DNA of 64,000 bases. Source: Polyangiaceae bacterium (lineage in GTDB: Bacteria > Myxococcota_A > Polyangia > Polyangiales > Polyangiaceae). The position numbers were made by a program, and so were the translations under genes. Under the pieces are notes generated by a model. It saw only the letters and a program-made list of their open reading frames with translations, had not been told where the DNA came from and did not search any database. Location: the NCBI GenBank assembly GCA_025936115.1, contig JAICTZ010000025.1, positions 1 to 64,000 of the forward strand, given 5' to 3'. Below are positions 25,303 through 34,763 of this stretch, one piece after another. The stretch's first letter is position 1. Every line of letters begins with the position of its first letter.

Positions 25303-26559
25303 TCAAAGCGAGCGCCGCTCGGCGCCGCGCTCGACGATCTCGCGCGCCAGTGATTCGAAGCGCAGGACCACGCGCTCGGTGCGAAAATGAGTCTCCGCTG
25401 CGGCTCGCGCGCACGCGGCGACGCCTTCGCCGTCGAGCTCTACGGCGACGAGCGCTCGCTCCATCGCGTCCGCCACCGCGCGCGGTTCGTAGGCGGTGAA
25501 TGCGAAGCCGGCGTCCCCCGCGTAATCGAGTGTGCCGTTGGTCGGGCCGAGCACGACGGGGCGTCCTGCCGCGAGCGCCTCCGCCACGGAGAAGCCGAAG
25601 TTTTCGTACTCGCTCGGCTGGACCAGCACGTCGCTCGTCGCGAACACGGAGGGGACATCGGAGCGGGCAACGCCGGGCTCGAACGAAACACCCTGGTCCG
25701 GGCCGTAGTCGCGGACGAGCGGCTCCGCGAAATTGTCTTGCGCCAGGTTGCCGACCACGCGCGCTCGCGCGCGCGGGTGGCGCCGCCTGAGCTCGCTGAA
25801 CGCCGCGAGGAACAGATCGAGCCGTTTCCGCGGTGTCGCCCTGCCGAGCCAGAGAAACGTCGGGTGCGGCGCGGCGCGCGGCGCGGGGACGCCCGCGAAG
25901 GCGTCGATATCGACGAGGTACGACGAGACGCGGAGCTGCCCGGGCACGGCGCCGAAGCGCTCCCATTCATCGCGCGCCCAGCGGCTGCCGCAGACGTAGA
26001 CATCGCTCGAGCCGAGTGCGGCGCGCGCCTGCGCGGCGCGATACGCGTAGTAAAGCTGGACGGCGGCGTAACGCGGCACGCCCCAGCTCTTGAGCGCCAC
26101 TCGCGCAATTTCCGCCGCCCGCAGCGCCATGCCTTCCGTGTGCGGCGGTGACTGCGGCCAGGAGAGCACTGGGAGCTTGGCAGGCAAAAGCTGCTGCGCG
26201 TCAGTGCAGACGACGAGGTCGTAGCGCTCGCGCTCGAGGTGAATGCGGCGCACGACCTCGAGCTGACAGAGAAACAGCGCGACCTGGGCCGCCGCAGCAC
26301 GCGGGTAGTCAGTGGGCAAGGCGTTGCCGAAGCGCCACACACCCTCGATGCCGCGGGTGTTCACGTCGACGAAGCGGTAGCCGTCGTAGCGCTCGAGCGA
26401 GCGCGGGCGCGAAAATCCCGGTAGCCCGAAAAAATCGACGTGGTGCCCGCGCTCGAGCAAGCGCGCGAGCAGTATGGGGAAGGTTCCGGCGCCGCTCGGG
26501 CTGCCGTCCGCCAAGATGCCGTGAACCGCGAAGCGAAGAGGACCGTTTGCCAGGACCAA
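25303..26559 (-). CDS. Glycosyltransferase family 4
   Basis: 418-aa GT4 enzyme. N-domain starts RFAVHGILADGSPSGAGTFP; the C-domain has FLWLGRATPRKRLDLFL, VVGNLAQDN and the ENFGFSVAEALAAGRPVVL E-x7-E motif. First gene of a minus-strand operon with rfbH (57 bp downstream) and the SDR reductase. It starts only 26 bp from the divergent rfbA start, so the two promoters must overlap or face each other. Confidence 0.88.
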   Translation of the reverse strand: MVLANGPLRFAVHGILADGSPSGAGTFPILLARLLERGHHVDFFGLPGFSRPRSLERYDGYRFVDVNTRGIEGVWRFGNALPTDYPRAAAAQVALFLCQLEVVRRIHLERERYDLVVCTDAQQLLPAKLPVLSWPQSPPHTEGMALRAAEIARVALKSWGVPRYAAVQLYYAYRAAQARAALGSSDVYVCGSRWARDEWERFGAVPGQLRVSSYLVDIDAFAGVPAPRAAPHPTFLWLGRATPRKRLDLFLAAFSELRRRHPRARARVVGNLAQDNFAEPLVRDYGPDQGVSFEPGVARSDVPSVFATSDVLVQPSEYENFGFSVAEALAAGRPVVLGPTNGTLDYAGDAGFAFTAYEPRAVADAMERALVAVELDGEGVAACARAAAETHFRTERVVLRFESLAREIVERGAERRSL

Positions 26560-26571
26560 GACCGGCTAGGG

Positions 26572-26577
26572 TAGACT
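26572..26577 (+). promoter_or_regulatory. Candidate -10 hexamer (TAGACT) for rfbA
   Basis: TAGACT ends 8 bp before the rfbA ATG. A weak -35-like TTGCCA is at 26547-26552 (19-bp spacer, longer than optimal). The spacing to ATG suggests a leaderless or near-leaderless transcript. Confidence 0.35.
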
Positions 26578-26585
26578 ACAGTGGC

Positions 26586-27458
26586 ATGAAAGGCATCATC
26601 CTCGCGGGCGGCAGCGGGACGCGGCTTCACCCGGCGACGCTCGCGGTATCGAAGCAGCTCTTGCCGGTCTACGACAAGCCGATGGTTTATTACCCGCTGT
26701 CGGTGCTCATGCTGGCGGGCATCCGCGAAGTGTTGGTGATCTCGACTCCAACGGACCTCGGGCTTTTCGAGCGGCTGCTGAAAGATGGCGGCGATCTCGG
26801 GATGAGCTTCAGTTACGCCGCGCAAGCGCAGCCGAACGGCCTGGCGGAGGCGTTCATCATCGCTGAAGCGTTCCTGAACGGCAGCCCAGCGAGCCTCATC
26901 CTCGGGGACAACATCTTTTACGGCGCGGGCCTGTCGGAGGTGCTCCGGAGCGCGCGCGAACGGACGACCGGCTGCACGTTGTTCGGTCACCGCGTCGACG
27001 ATCCGGAGCGCTACGGCGTCGCGGAGCTCGATGCCGCAGGTAACGTCGTGAACATCGAAGAGAAGCCCGCGCAGCCAAAGACGCAAATTGCCGTTACCGG
27101 TCTTTACTTCTACGATGCCAACGTGACCGCGCTCGCCAAGAGCTTGCGTCCCTCGGCGCGTGGCGAGCTCGAAATCACCGATCTGAACAACCTTTACGTG
27201 CGCCGCGGCGCGTGCCGGCTCGAAATGCTGCAGCGCGGAATGGCTTGGCTCGACACCGGCACGCCCGGCAGTCTGCTCGAAGCCGGGCAATTCGTGCAGG
27301 TGTTGCAGGCGCGTCAGGGAATGCAGATCGCCTGCCTCGAGGAGATCGCGTGGCGCATGAAGTACATCGAGGCGGAAGCCTTCGAGAAGCTCGCCGCGGC
27401 ATACGGCAACTGCTCCTACGGTGCGTACCTGCGCGGACTCTTGACGGCGCTCACTTGA
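26586..27458 (+). CDS. rfbA: Glucose-1-phosphate thymidylyltransferase
   Basis: 290-aa RmlA/RfbA enzyme that makes dTDP-glucose from glucose-1-phosphate and dTTP. ATG at 26586 gives MKGIILAGGSGTRLHPATL, the nucleotidyltransferase signature. The SKQLLPVYDKPMVYYPLS segment, LILGDNIFYG with the metal-binding Asp, YGVAELD and TGLYFYD are all family-specific. Length is normal. rfbB follows 70 bp downstream on the same strand. No rfbC/rfbD (rmlC/rmlD) genes are in the window, so rhamnose completion must occur elsewhere or the 4-keto sugar feeds another branch. Confidence 0.95.
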   Translation: MKGIILAGGSGTRLHPATLAVSKQLLPVYDKPMVYYPLSVLMLAGIREVLVISTPTDLGLFERLLKDGGDLGMSFSYAAQAQPNGLAEAFIIAEAFLNGSPASLILGDNIFYGAGLSEVLRSARERTTGCTLFGHRVDDPERYGVAELDAAGNVVNIEEKPAQPKTQIAVTGLYFYDANVTALAKSLRPSARGELEITDLNNLYVRRGACRLEMLQRGMAWLDTGTPGSLLEAGQFVQVLQARQGMQIACLEEIAWRMKYIEAEAFEKLAAAYGNCSYGAYLRGLLTALT

Positions 27459-27528
27459 GCGCGTCCAATCTCGGCGTGGGACGTTCGAATGAAAGCTTGA
27501 CGGACTCAGCGCGCCGGGTGCGCTGCGT

Positions 27529-28593
27529 ATGAGCGGGCGTGTGGTCCGCGAGCCTCGCTCACTGCTCGTGACGGGAGGCGCCGGCTTCGTCGGGTCGGCG
27601 TTCGTGCGCTACCTGCTCGGCCAAGCCGACTTCCGCGGCACGCTAGTGAACCTGGACCTGCTGACGTACGCCGGCAACCTCGAGAACGTGGCCGCGGTTG
27701 CAGACGACCCGCGCTACAAGTTCGTACGCGGCGACATCGCCGACGGCGAGCTCGTCGGCCGGCTCGTGCGCGAGCACGAGGTGGACACCATCGTACACTT
27801 CGCCGCCGAGTCGCACGTTGACCGCAGCATCGTCGCGCCCAGCGCGTTCATCGAGACCAACGTCGTCGGCACGTTCCGGCTGCTCGAGGTGGCGCGCGCG
27901 GCAAAAAGCGTGCATTTTCACCACGTTTCGACCGACGAAGTGTTCGGTTCGCTCGGCCCGACGGGCGCGTTCCGCGAAGACACGCCGTATCGACCGAACT
28001 CACCCTACTCGGCGTCGAAGGCCGCATCCGATCATCTCGTCCGTGCCTACGCGCATACCTACGCGCTGCCCATCACGCTCTCGAACTGCAGCAACAATTA
28101 CGGCCCGTACCAATTCCCCGAGAAACTCATCCCGCTCATGATCATGAACCTCGTCGAGGACAAGCCGCTACCGATCTACGGTGACGGCCTCAACGTGCGG
28201 GATTGGCTGTACGTCGACGATCACGCCGAGGCAGTCTGGCGCATCGTGCGCTCGGGGCGCGCTGGCGAAACGTACAACGTGGGCGGCGAGGGCGAGCGCA
28301 CCAATCTCGAGATCGTGCGCTTGCTCATCGACTGTGTGGCCGCCGAGACCGGCAAGGCGCGCTCGGCGCTCGAGTCGCTCGTCACGTTCGTGCGCGACCG
28401 GCCGGGGCACGATCGCCGCTACGCCATCGATTTCAGCAAAATCCAGCAGGAACTCGCTTGGTCACCGCGCCGCGACCTCGCCTCAGGTCTCCGCGAGACC
28501 GTGCGTTTCTACCTCGATCACCGCGGTTGGCTCGAGCGGGTGCGCACGGGCGCGTACCGCGACTGGCTCCGCGAAAACTACGAGCAGCGTTGA
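27529..28593 (+). CDS. rfbB: dTDP-glucose 4,6-dehydratase
   Basis: 354-aa RmlB/RfbB that converts dTDP-glucose to dTDP-4-keto-6-deoxyglucose via bound NAD. Rossmann motif TGGAGFVGSAF (15-25). Active site Thr135-Asp136-Glu137 in STDEVFG, with Tyr160 and Lys164 in SPYSASK. The NNYGPYQFPEKLIP and RDWLYVDDH segments are diagnostic of RmlB. ATG start at 27529. Forms a two-gene unit with rfbA. Confidence 0.96.
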   Translation: MSGRVVREPRSLLVTGGAGFVGSAFVRYLLGQADFRGTLVNLDLLTYAGNLENVAAVADDPRYKFVRGDIADGELVGRLVREHEVDTIVHFAAESHVDRSIVAPSAFIETNVVGTFRLLEVARAAKSVHFHHVSTDEVFGSLGPTGAFREDTPYRPNSPYSASKAASDHLVRAYAHTYALPITLSNCSNNYGPYQFPEKLIPLMIMNLVEDKPLPIYGDGLNVRDWLYVDDHAEAVWRIVRSGRAGETYNVGGEGERTNLEIVRLLIDCVAAETGKARSALESLVTFVRDRPGHDRRYAIDFSKIQQELAWSPRRDLASGLRETVRFYLDHRGWLERVRTGAYRDWLRENYEQR

Positions 28594-28696
28594 CGCTGCC
28601 TCCGCGACCTGCGTGATCGCGCAACGGCAGTGCTTGGACCAGGCAGCCGCGGGAGCTCTGCGCGCCGGGCGTTCACCGGCTTTGCAGCAAACGCTC

Positions 28697-29332
28697 TCAG
28701 CGGCGAAGGTCGAGGACGAGCGTCCCCTCCGGCTCGTTCCCGAGCATCAGCTCGCCGTAAGGACGCGGGGCCAGGCCGAACTCCGCGGAGATGTTCTGCA
28801 CCTTCGAGAAACCCGCCAGCTCCGCGAAGCGCGCCAGGATCGCGTGGTTATAGGCATAGCGGTGCTGACCGTCGCAGAAGAGGTAGTTGACGGCCTGACC
28901 GACGGGGTCCTCGAAATGGCGCGGCCAGCCGCTCTGCGCCTCACCTTGAGCGATCTTGAAGAAGTGCGAGACGTCGGGCACGCCCACGCGGGCCACGCCG
29001 TCCGGCCGTAGAACGCGCCGGATTTCACCCAAAAGACGCAGTGCCTCCTCAGGGTAAAGGTGCTCCAGCGTGTGAGACGTGTAGGCGACGAGCACGGACG
29101 AATCGGGGAACGGCAGGGGCGAGCGCAGATCGAGCCAATGATCGATCTTGCGGAACAGGTTACCGTCGCAGTTGATCATCCCGTCGATGTAGTGCTCGCC
29201 GCAGCCGAGGTGCACGTAGAGCCGTCCGCGATCTTTCTGAGCGCGGAGACGTGCCCGCCAGAGCAAATGGTTCGGCCACACCGCGAGGCGGTTCGCGGCA
29301 AAGAGCGCATCTTTGATCTGCTGCGGGACCAT
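28697..29332 (-). CDS. SAM-dependent methyltransferase (Methyltransf_11-like)
   Basis: 211-aa protein. LYVHLGCGEHYIDGMINCD is the SAM-binding opening typical of the predicted SAM-dependent methyltransferases found in capsule clusters. LLGEIRRVLRPDGVARVGVPD follows. ATG at 29332 selected, since the upstream frame has no signal. Single gene on the minus strand, convergent with rfbB and divergent from the polymerase gene at 29544. Confidence 0.82.
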   Translation of the reverse strand: MVPQQIKDALFAANRLAVWPNHLLWRARLRAQKDRGRLYVHLGCGEHYIDGMINCDGNLFRKIDHWLDLRSPLPFPDSSVLVAYTSHTLEHLYPEEALRLLGEIRRVLRPDGVARVGVPDVSHFFKIAQGEAQSGWPRHFEDPVGQAVNYLFCDGQHRYAYNHAILARFAELAGFSKVQNISAEFGLAPRPYGELMLGNEPEGTLVLDLRR

Positions 29333-29543
29333 CGTACCTTGCGGCTTTGAGTAGCACCGTTCGAAGCTCGGTGAACCCCGAATGCGCGTCCTCTCGCCAA
29401 GAACTCGGGCACCGGGCAAGCTCCCGGCGGTCACCGGGAACCGGAGTCCGTCCCGCGCGTCTTGACGGGACGGGTCGCCTTCGCGGACACTCGTGCCGAA
29501 CTAGTGGCCAGTACCGCGGCGGCGCGGGGGCCTCTCCGAGGAG

Positions 29544-32093
29544 ATGGAAGCTTCAGTCGAGGCGGGAGCCCCCAAGGAGAGCATGGCGCGGCGTCGGCGC
29601 CGACGGCGGGCCACGCGGAGCTTCGAGCCGCGCGAGGTCATCGGTGTCGGACTGCTCGGCTTGGCCGTACTTGGCTCGGCGCTCGCGTTCGGCGCGCAGC
29701 ACACGCCCGTCCTCGTCGTCTGCGCGCTGGCGAGCGCGCTCTCGGCGCTCTTGCTCGCGCCGGCTCGCCTCCCGCGCGCCGCTTGGCTCATTTCCGGGCT
29801 TGCTGCGTACACGATGCTTCAGCTCGTGCCGCTCCCGATCGGCGTCGTCGAACGGCTCTCGCCGGCCGCGGGTGCCGTCTGGCGCGGTGCGCTCGCGCCG
29901 CTGCACCAGTCGGTGCGCTGGGCCACGCTCTCGGTCGATCCCGCCGCGACGTCGCTCGAGGCCCTGAAGTGGTCGGCCTACGTCTGCGTGCTCGTCGCCG
30001 CGAGTGGTTGGCGAGCGCGCCGGCGCAGCGTCATGCCGGCGGCGCTCGTTTTCGGCTCGGCGCTCGTCGTCTGCGTGATCACGCTGCTCCACGGGCTCCT
30101 CGGCCTGAAGCGCGTCTACGGTTTCTTCGATCCGAGCGAGGACTGGCCCTGGATCCGCGGACCGTTCGTGAACGGGAACAATCTCGCCGGCTACCTCAAT
30201 CTCGGCGTTTTTGCAGGGGCGGGCATTTGGTTCTCGGGACGCGGCGGGCGCATCGCGCGCGTGCTCGCCGGCGGCATCCCAGTGCTCGCGACCGGCGTCC
30301 TCATTTCTGGATCGCGCGCCGCGGCCGTCGCGATCGTCCTGGCCGCAGCCTTGTTTACGGCACTGATTCTTCGGCAGCGGCCCGGCGGAGCTCGCGTGCT
30401 CGGAGCGACAATCGCGGGCACGGCGCTCGTTGCGTTCGGGCTCGCCGCTGCGGGAGCCGGCGCACGGGCGTGGGAAGTCGTTGGCAACACGAGCCTCGGC
30501 ATGAAAGCCCAGGTGTGGCGTTGGTCACTCGCGCTCGTGCGCGATTTCCCGTGGTTCGGCGTGGGACGGGGCGCGTTCGAAACGGCATTTCTGCCCTACC
30601 GTCAAACCGATCAACAAAACTACACGGTGGTCTACGCGCACGCAGAGAACTTCGTCGTGCAGTGGATTGCGGACTGGGGTGTGCCTGTCGGCCTGGCAGC
30701 CCTGGTCGCTGGCGCCGTGATCGGGATGCGCGCGCTCGCACGTGCGCGGCGCAATCCACTCGCGGCAGGGCTCGTCGCGGCGCTCATCGCGCTTTTCCTA
30801 CAAAATCTTGCCGACCTCGGGCTCGAGCTCTTCGCCATCGGCGCGTGCGCGCTCGTCGCTTTCGCTGGCGCCGACGAGGCCGTGGAGCAGAATTCGCAGC
30901 CTACGCCGCGCGGGGCGCTGCCGGGCGCCATTGCGGTGGTCCTTTGGTCGCTGATCGTCGTCGTCGCAGGCTCCAATCCAGTTCAAATCGATCGCCAGCA
31001 CGCGGCCAAGGCGTACGCCGCAGTCGGACGCACGCGAGCCGGCGCCGACGACTTCGATCGGACCCTCGCCGCGCTGATGCTGCGCCACCCGGCCGAAGCA
31101 TATTTCGCCGTGCTCGGAGGCGCGGAAGCCATCCGCACCGGGCGAGACGCCCTGCCCTGGTTCAACCGCGCGCTCGACCGCTCGCCATTCGACGCCAGCA
31201 CGCATTTGCTCTTGAGCGACGCGCTCGCCCAACGCGGCGCGCGCCGCCAATCACTGCTTCACAGCCGGCTCGCCGCCGTCTACGACGGCACGCTACGTGA
31301 TCGGGCGCTCGCGCAAATCGCAACGCGCGTTTCGACGCTCGCGGACTTGCGCGACGCGTTTCCCGCTGATCTGCCGGGAGCCGACTTACTCGAGCAGGTC
31401 TGCGCTCGGGTCGCGCCGCCGCTCGTCGTCGACTGCTTCCGGATCGCGCTGTCGCGACACGCCACGACCCCAGCTCGTATCGGTCTCGCCGGCGCGCTCG
31501 TGCGAGCGATCTCGACCGGAACTTCGCCTTGCGCCGCAGAGATGCGTGACCGTTGCGACGGCGAGGCGCTTTCGCTGCTGGACGGCCTGGAGAACTCGGA
31601 GGTCCCGGCGACGAAACTCGCCGAGCTGCGCGCCGCGCTCCTCTCGTCGAAGGGCGAAGAAGGCCGCGCGGCCAAGATCCTCGCCGCGCAGTGCGCAGGA
31701 CACCCGGAAGCCGCCAGCTGCTACTCACAAGCGTTCGACTTGAGCCTTCGCTCGCGCGACGCGCTCACGCTCGGCGACATCGCCAACCGCTACGCGTCGC
31801 TCGTGTGCGCCGACCCTTCCGCATGCGCCGCGCTACACGAACGCACCGGCCGTGCCTACCTCGAGCTTGCGGCGCCGGGGCTCGCGCTCGGACAATTCAA
31901 GGCGGCCGCCGAAGCGAGCCCGACCGCCGAACGCTGGCTGCTCGTTGCCGAGGCGGCCGCCAAGGCGGGAGTGACGAGCGCAGCCCTGACCGCGATGCAG
32001 CAGGTGAAGCGCGAGCCCGAGCCGGCAGTTCGCCAGGACGAGCGCCTGCGTGCCGTCGACGCGGCGCTCACGACGCACGCTACCGCGGAATGA
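29544..32093 (+). CDS. O-antigen ligase/polymerase-like membrane protein with TPR-like C-terminal half
   Basis: 849-aa protein. Residues about 35-460 hold around ten to twelve hydrophobic segments, with the Wzy_C (O-antigen ligase) signature region: GPFVNGNNLAGYLNLG, VLISGSRAAAVAIV, and YAHAENFVVQWIADWGVPVGL after the large periplasmic loop. Residues about 480-849 are soluble, helical and Ala-rich, like degenerate TPR repeats (LPWFNRALDRSPFDASTHLLL, the YLELAAPGLALGQFKAAAEASP region). The family polymerises or ligates lipid-linked glycans in the periplasm. An alternative ATG at 29583, preceded by AAGGAG, is possible. A second Wzy-like gene follows 64 bp downstream. Confidence 0.85.
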   Translation: MEASVEAGAPKESMARRRRRRRATRSFEPREVIGVGLLGLAVLGSALAFGAQHTPVLVVCALASALSALLLAPARLPRAAWLISGLAAYTMLQLVPLPIGVVERLSPAAGAVWRGALAPLHQSVRWATLSVDPAATSLEALKWSAYVCVLVAASGWRARRRSVMPAALVFGSALVVCVITLLHGLLGLKRVYGFFDPSEDWPWIRGPFVNGNNLAGYLNLGVFAGAGIWFSGRGGRIARVLAGGIPVLATGVLISGSRAAAVAIVLAAALFTALILRQRPGGARVLGATIAGTALVAFGLAAAGAGARAWEVVGNTSLGMKAQVWRWSLALVRDFPWFGVGRGAFETAFLPYRQTDQQNYTVVYAHAENFVVQWIADWGVPVGLAALVAGAVIGMRALARARRNPLAAGLVAALIALFLQNLADLGLELFAIGACALVAFAGADEAVEQNSQPTPRGALPGAIAVVLWSLIVVVAGSNPVQIDRQHAAKAYAAVGRTRAGADDFDRTLAALMLRHPAEAYFAVLGGAEAIRTGRDALPWFNRALDRSPFDASTHLLLSDALAQRGARRQSLLHSRLAAVYDGTLRDRALAQIATRVSTLADLRDAFPADLPGADLLEQVCARVAPPLVVDCFRIALSRHATTPARIGLAGALVRAISTGTSPCAAEMRDRCDGEALSLLDGLENSEVPATKLAELRAALLSSKGEEGRAAKILAAQCAGHPEAASCYSQAFDLSLRSRDALTLGDIANRYASLVCADPSACAALHERTGRAYLELAAPGLALGQFKAAAEASPTAERWLLVAEAAAKAGVTSAALTAMQQVKREPEPAVRQDERLRAVDAALTTHATAE

Positions 32094-32157
32094 AACGCTC
32101 CCCGGGTTCGGTCGGGGCGCTTGCGGACTCGAGCGAGCGTGTCAGGCTTGGGCCGCC

Positions 32158-33531
32158 ATGGTCCAGAGCGCCCTGCCCCACCGGCGGCTAACGGCGTTCC
32201 CACGCGCCATCGGCGAAGCAGCAGCCGTGAGCCGGCCAGCGGGCAGCAGCGCGATGTGGGCCTACGCCTGCATCGTCGTCCAACTCGTGAGCCAGGTTGC
32301 GCTGCTCATCGAGCCGCTCGTCGCGTTTCGCGTCTTCAATCGCTCCGTGGCGCTAGGAACCAGCCTCGCGTTTCTCTTCATCGTTCCTGGAAAGGTGCGG
32401 ACTTGGGGCATCGTGCGGTCACTCGGCATTGCCGTGCTCGCGATTGAAACGCTCGCGATGTTCAATCCGCTCGGCGGCTCTCCGCTCAGCGTCATAGCGC
32501 ACTGGTCTTTCAATCTCGCCGTCATGGCGCCGCTGTTGTGGGTCGCGCGGCTCGATGTGCCGCGCGGCACCGTGGCGCGCATCTTGTTGATCTTGTGGGG
32601 GGTTCACTCGCTAGGAGCGGTTCTCGGCGTACTGCAGGTGTATTTCCCGGGTCACTTCGAGCCGGCCGTGGCCTCGCTCACGGAACGCCGCCACCTGATG
32701 ATCCAGCTGAGCTCGGGCGAATGGATGCTCCGCCCGACGGGCCTGACGGACACGCCGGGCGGCGCCAGCGTCAATGGCCTCTATGCGGCCCTGTTCGGGA
32801 GCGGCGTCGTCCTGGCAAGGCCATTTCGCTTCGCTCGCCTCGCAGGCGTAGTCAGCATCTGCCTCGGCCTGATGTGCATCTATTTGGGCGAGGTGCGCTC
32901 CTCGCTCGTGATGCTGGTCGTGTGTGTCATCGTGCTGACAGCGCTCCTGTCCGCCTCGGGCCGCGGCACCACCGCCACCACGTTCGTGCTGCTCGTCGGC
33001 ATCGCCGCGCTGGGCGTCTTTTACGTTGCGCTCGGGGTCGGCGGGCAGATGATGAGCAACCGCCTTTCGTCGCTCGTCGCGAGCGATCCAGGTACCTTCT
33101 ATTACGCCAACCGCGGCCGCATGTTGGAGTATGCCTTTACCGAGCTTTTGCCGCGCTATCCGCTCGGGGCCGGGCTCGGGCATTGGGGCATGGTCAACGC
33201 CTACTTTGGCTCAGTAGACCAGGAGATCGGCGCGGAGCTTCAGCTCGTGGCGTGGATCTTGGACGGCGGGCTCCTGCTCGTCATTGTGTATCTCGCCGCT
33301 GCGCTGGCTGCCATTTTTTACGCCTGCCGTGTCAGTCAACTGCCCGACCAGGCGGCCGCTATTTGGGCAAGCGTGGTCGCGGCGTACAGCGTCGGCGCGC
33401 TCGCGCTGTGCTTCAGTTATCCGCTGTTCATGAGCACCGGCGGCCTCGAGTTCTGGCTCGTCAACGCGCTCCTGATGCAAGAAGTCCCCCTGAAGCGCCG
33501 CGGCCTGAACCGGGCAGTGGCCACGAGCTAA
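32158..33531 (+). CDS. Wzy-like O-antigen/exopolysaccharide polymerase
   Basis: 457-aa polytopic membrane protein with about eleven hydrophobic stretches. The recognisable parts are the EVRSSLVMLVVCVIVL helix, the long periplasmic loop containing YYANRGRMLEYAF and LLPRYPLGAGLGHWGMVNAY (typical of O-antigen polymerase family proteins), and a C-terminal QLVAWILDGGLLL helix. Sequence similarity among Wzy proteins is always low, so the call is by architecture. ATG at 32158 selected; the upstream frame runs back into the previous gene. Its 3' end overlaps that of the minus-strand GT4 gene by 4 bp. Confidence 0.8.
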   Translation: MVQSALPHRRLTAFPRAIGEAAAVSRPAGSSAMWAYACIVVQLVSQVALLIEPLVAFRVFNRSVALGTSLAFLFIVPGKVRTWGIVRSLGIAVLAIETLAMFNPLGGSPLSVIAHWSFNLAVMAPLLWVARLDVPRGTVARILLILWGVHSLGAVLGVLQVYFPGHFEPAVASLTERRHLMIQLSSGEWMLRPTGLTDTPGGASVNGLYAALFGSGVVLARPFRFARLAGVVSICLGLMCIYLGEVRSSLVMLVVCVIVLTALLSASGRGTTATTFVLLVGIAALGVFYVALGVGGQMMSNRLSSLVASDPGTFYYANRGRMLEYAFTELLPRYPLGAGLGHWGMVNAYFGSVDQEIGAELQLVAWILDGGLLLVIVYLAAALAAIFYACRVSQLPDQAAAIWASVVAAYSVGALALCFSYPLFMSTGGLEFWLVNALLMQEVPLKRRGLNRAVATS

Positions 33532-34700
33532 AACGCTCGACGTGGCGCGAGCACGCTTTCGTACACGCCTTCGACGCGCCTGACCATGCTTGCCTTGTCG
33601 TAGCGCGCGCGTACGTGGGCACGACCGCGCTCACCCATTTGCCGGGCGCGCTCGGGCTCGGTGAGCACCCGCGCCATCGCTGCCGTGAGCGCTGCGACGT
33701 CGCCACGCGCTACGATTTCGCCTGCCTCGCTGCCAGCGAAGATGCTCTTCGGCCCGACGGCGTCCGTCACGACGATGGGTTTGCCTGCCGCCATGCCCTC
33801 GATCACGGCGATACCGAACGCCTCCCGCAGCGCGGGATGCACGAGCGCCGACGCAGCCGACAAGAGATCGAACTTCTCGCTCTCGGAGACGGTCCCGACG
33901 AAGTGGACGCGCGACTCTAGGCCGAGCGAGCGGGCCAATGCGGCGAGCTCTTGCGGGTAGTCTTCGTCGGTGCGGATCGGTGGTCCGCCGCAGAGGACGA
34001 GGTGAGGAGCGGGCTCCGGTGCCCCGAGCGCGGCCAACGCTTCGATCGCCTGACGCTGACCTTTCGAGCGCTGCAGGCGCCCGATGACGAGAAAAAGCGG
34101 CGACGGCGGTAGGCCGAAGCGACGCCGTGCACGCTCCGCGTCCGCACCCTGCGTCACGGCGTCGATGTCGACGCCGGGCATGATCGGCGTATGGGGACCG
34201 AGGCGCGGATAACTGCGGAGGTAACTCTCTTCCACGGCGGCCGTGCCGAAGATGGTCCAAGCGGGGCGTAGGCGGCGCTGCGTCTCGTAAAAGAACCGCT
34301 CGTACGCCCTGCCGCCCGACACGACTGGTTCGTACACGTGCCACACGCAGGGCAAGCGCCGCAGCGCCCCGGCGACCGCGCCGTAGAACAGCAGCGAATC
34401 GCCGTTACAGTGGACGATATCGATGCGCTCGTCTCTCAGCACTCGTCCGAGCGCGAGAAGAGTCCCGAGCAGCGTGGCCGGCTTTCGGAGACGGTGCGGC
34501 GGGAGTACGACGGCCTTGCGGCCTTCGGCAACCAGCACGTCCGTAAGAGGCCCCGGTAAGAGCGACGCGATCACGGCACGATAGCGCGACGGGTCGAGCC
34601 CCCGCACGATATCGAGCAGCACCATCTCCTGTCCTCCGATGACTCCTTCGGTGTTCAGAAAGAGGACCCCGCGAGGTTGCATCGCCCCGCGCGGTACCAT
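33528..34700 (-). CDS. Glycosyltransferase family 4
   Basis: 390-aa GT4 enzyme. N-domain: GVLFLNTEGVIGGQEMVLLD. C-domain: PIMPGVDIDAVTQ, LFLVIGRLQRSKGQRQAIE, and the REAFGIAVIEGMAAGKPIV E-x7-E motif. Initiation may be at 34700 or at the internal ATG at 34682. It precedes nothing in operon and is convergent with the Wzy-like gene. Confidence 0.9.
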   Translation of the reverse strand: MVPRGAMQPRGVLFLNTEGVIGGQEMVLLDIVRGLDPSRYRAVIASLLPGPLTDVLVAEGRKAVVLPPHRLRKPATLLGTLLALGRVLRDERIDIVHCNGDSLLFYGAVAGALRRLPCVWHVYEPVVSGGRAYERFFYETQRRLRPAWTIFGTAAVEESYLRSYPRLGPHTPIMPGVDIDAVTQGADAERARRRFGLPPSPLFLVIGRLQRSKGQRQAIEALAALGAPEPAPHLVLCGGPPIRTDEDYPQELAALARSLGLESRVHFVGTVSESEKFDLLSAASALVHPALREAFGIAVIEGMAAGKPIVVTDAVGPKSIFAGSEAGEIVARGDVAALTAAMARVLTEPERARQMGERGRAHVRARYDKASMVRRVEGVYESVLAPRRAF

Positions 34701-34763
34701 GCTGAAAGCTAACCTTCAAGACGACTCGAAGCCGAGCGAGCATTCGACGGACGTCGTGATCGC

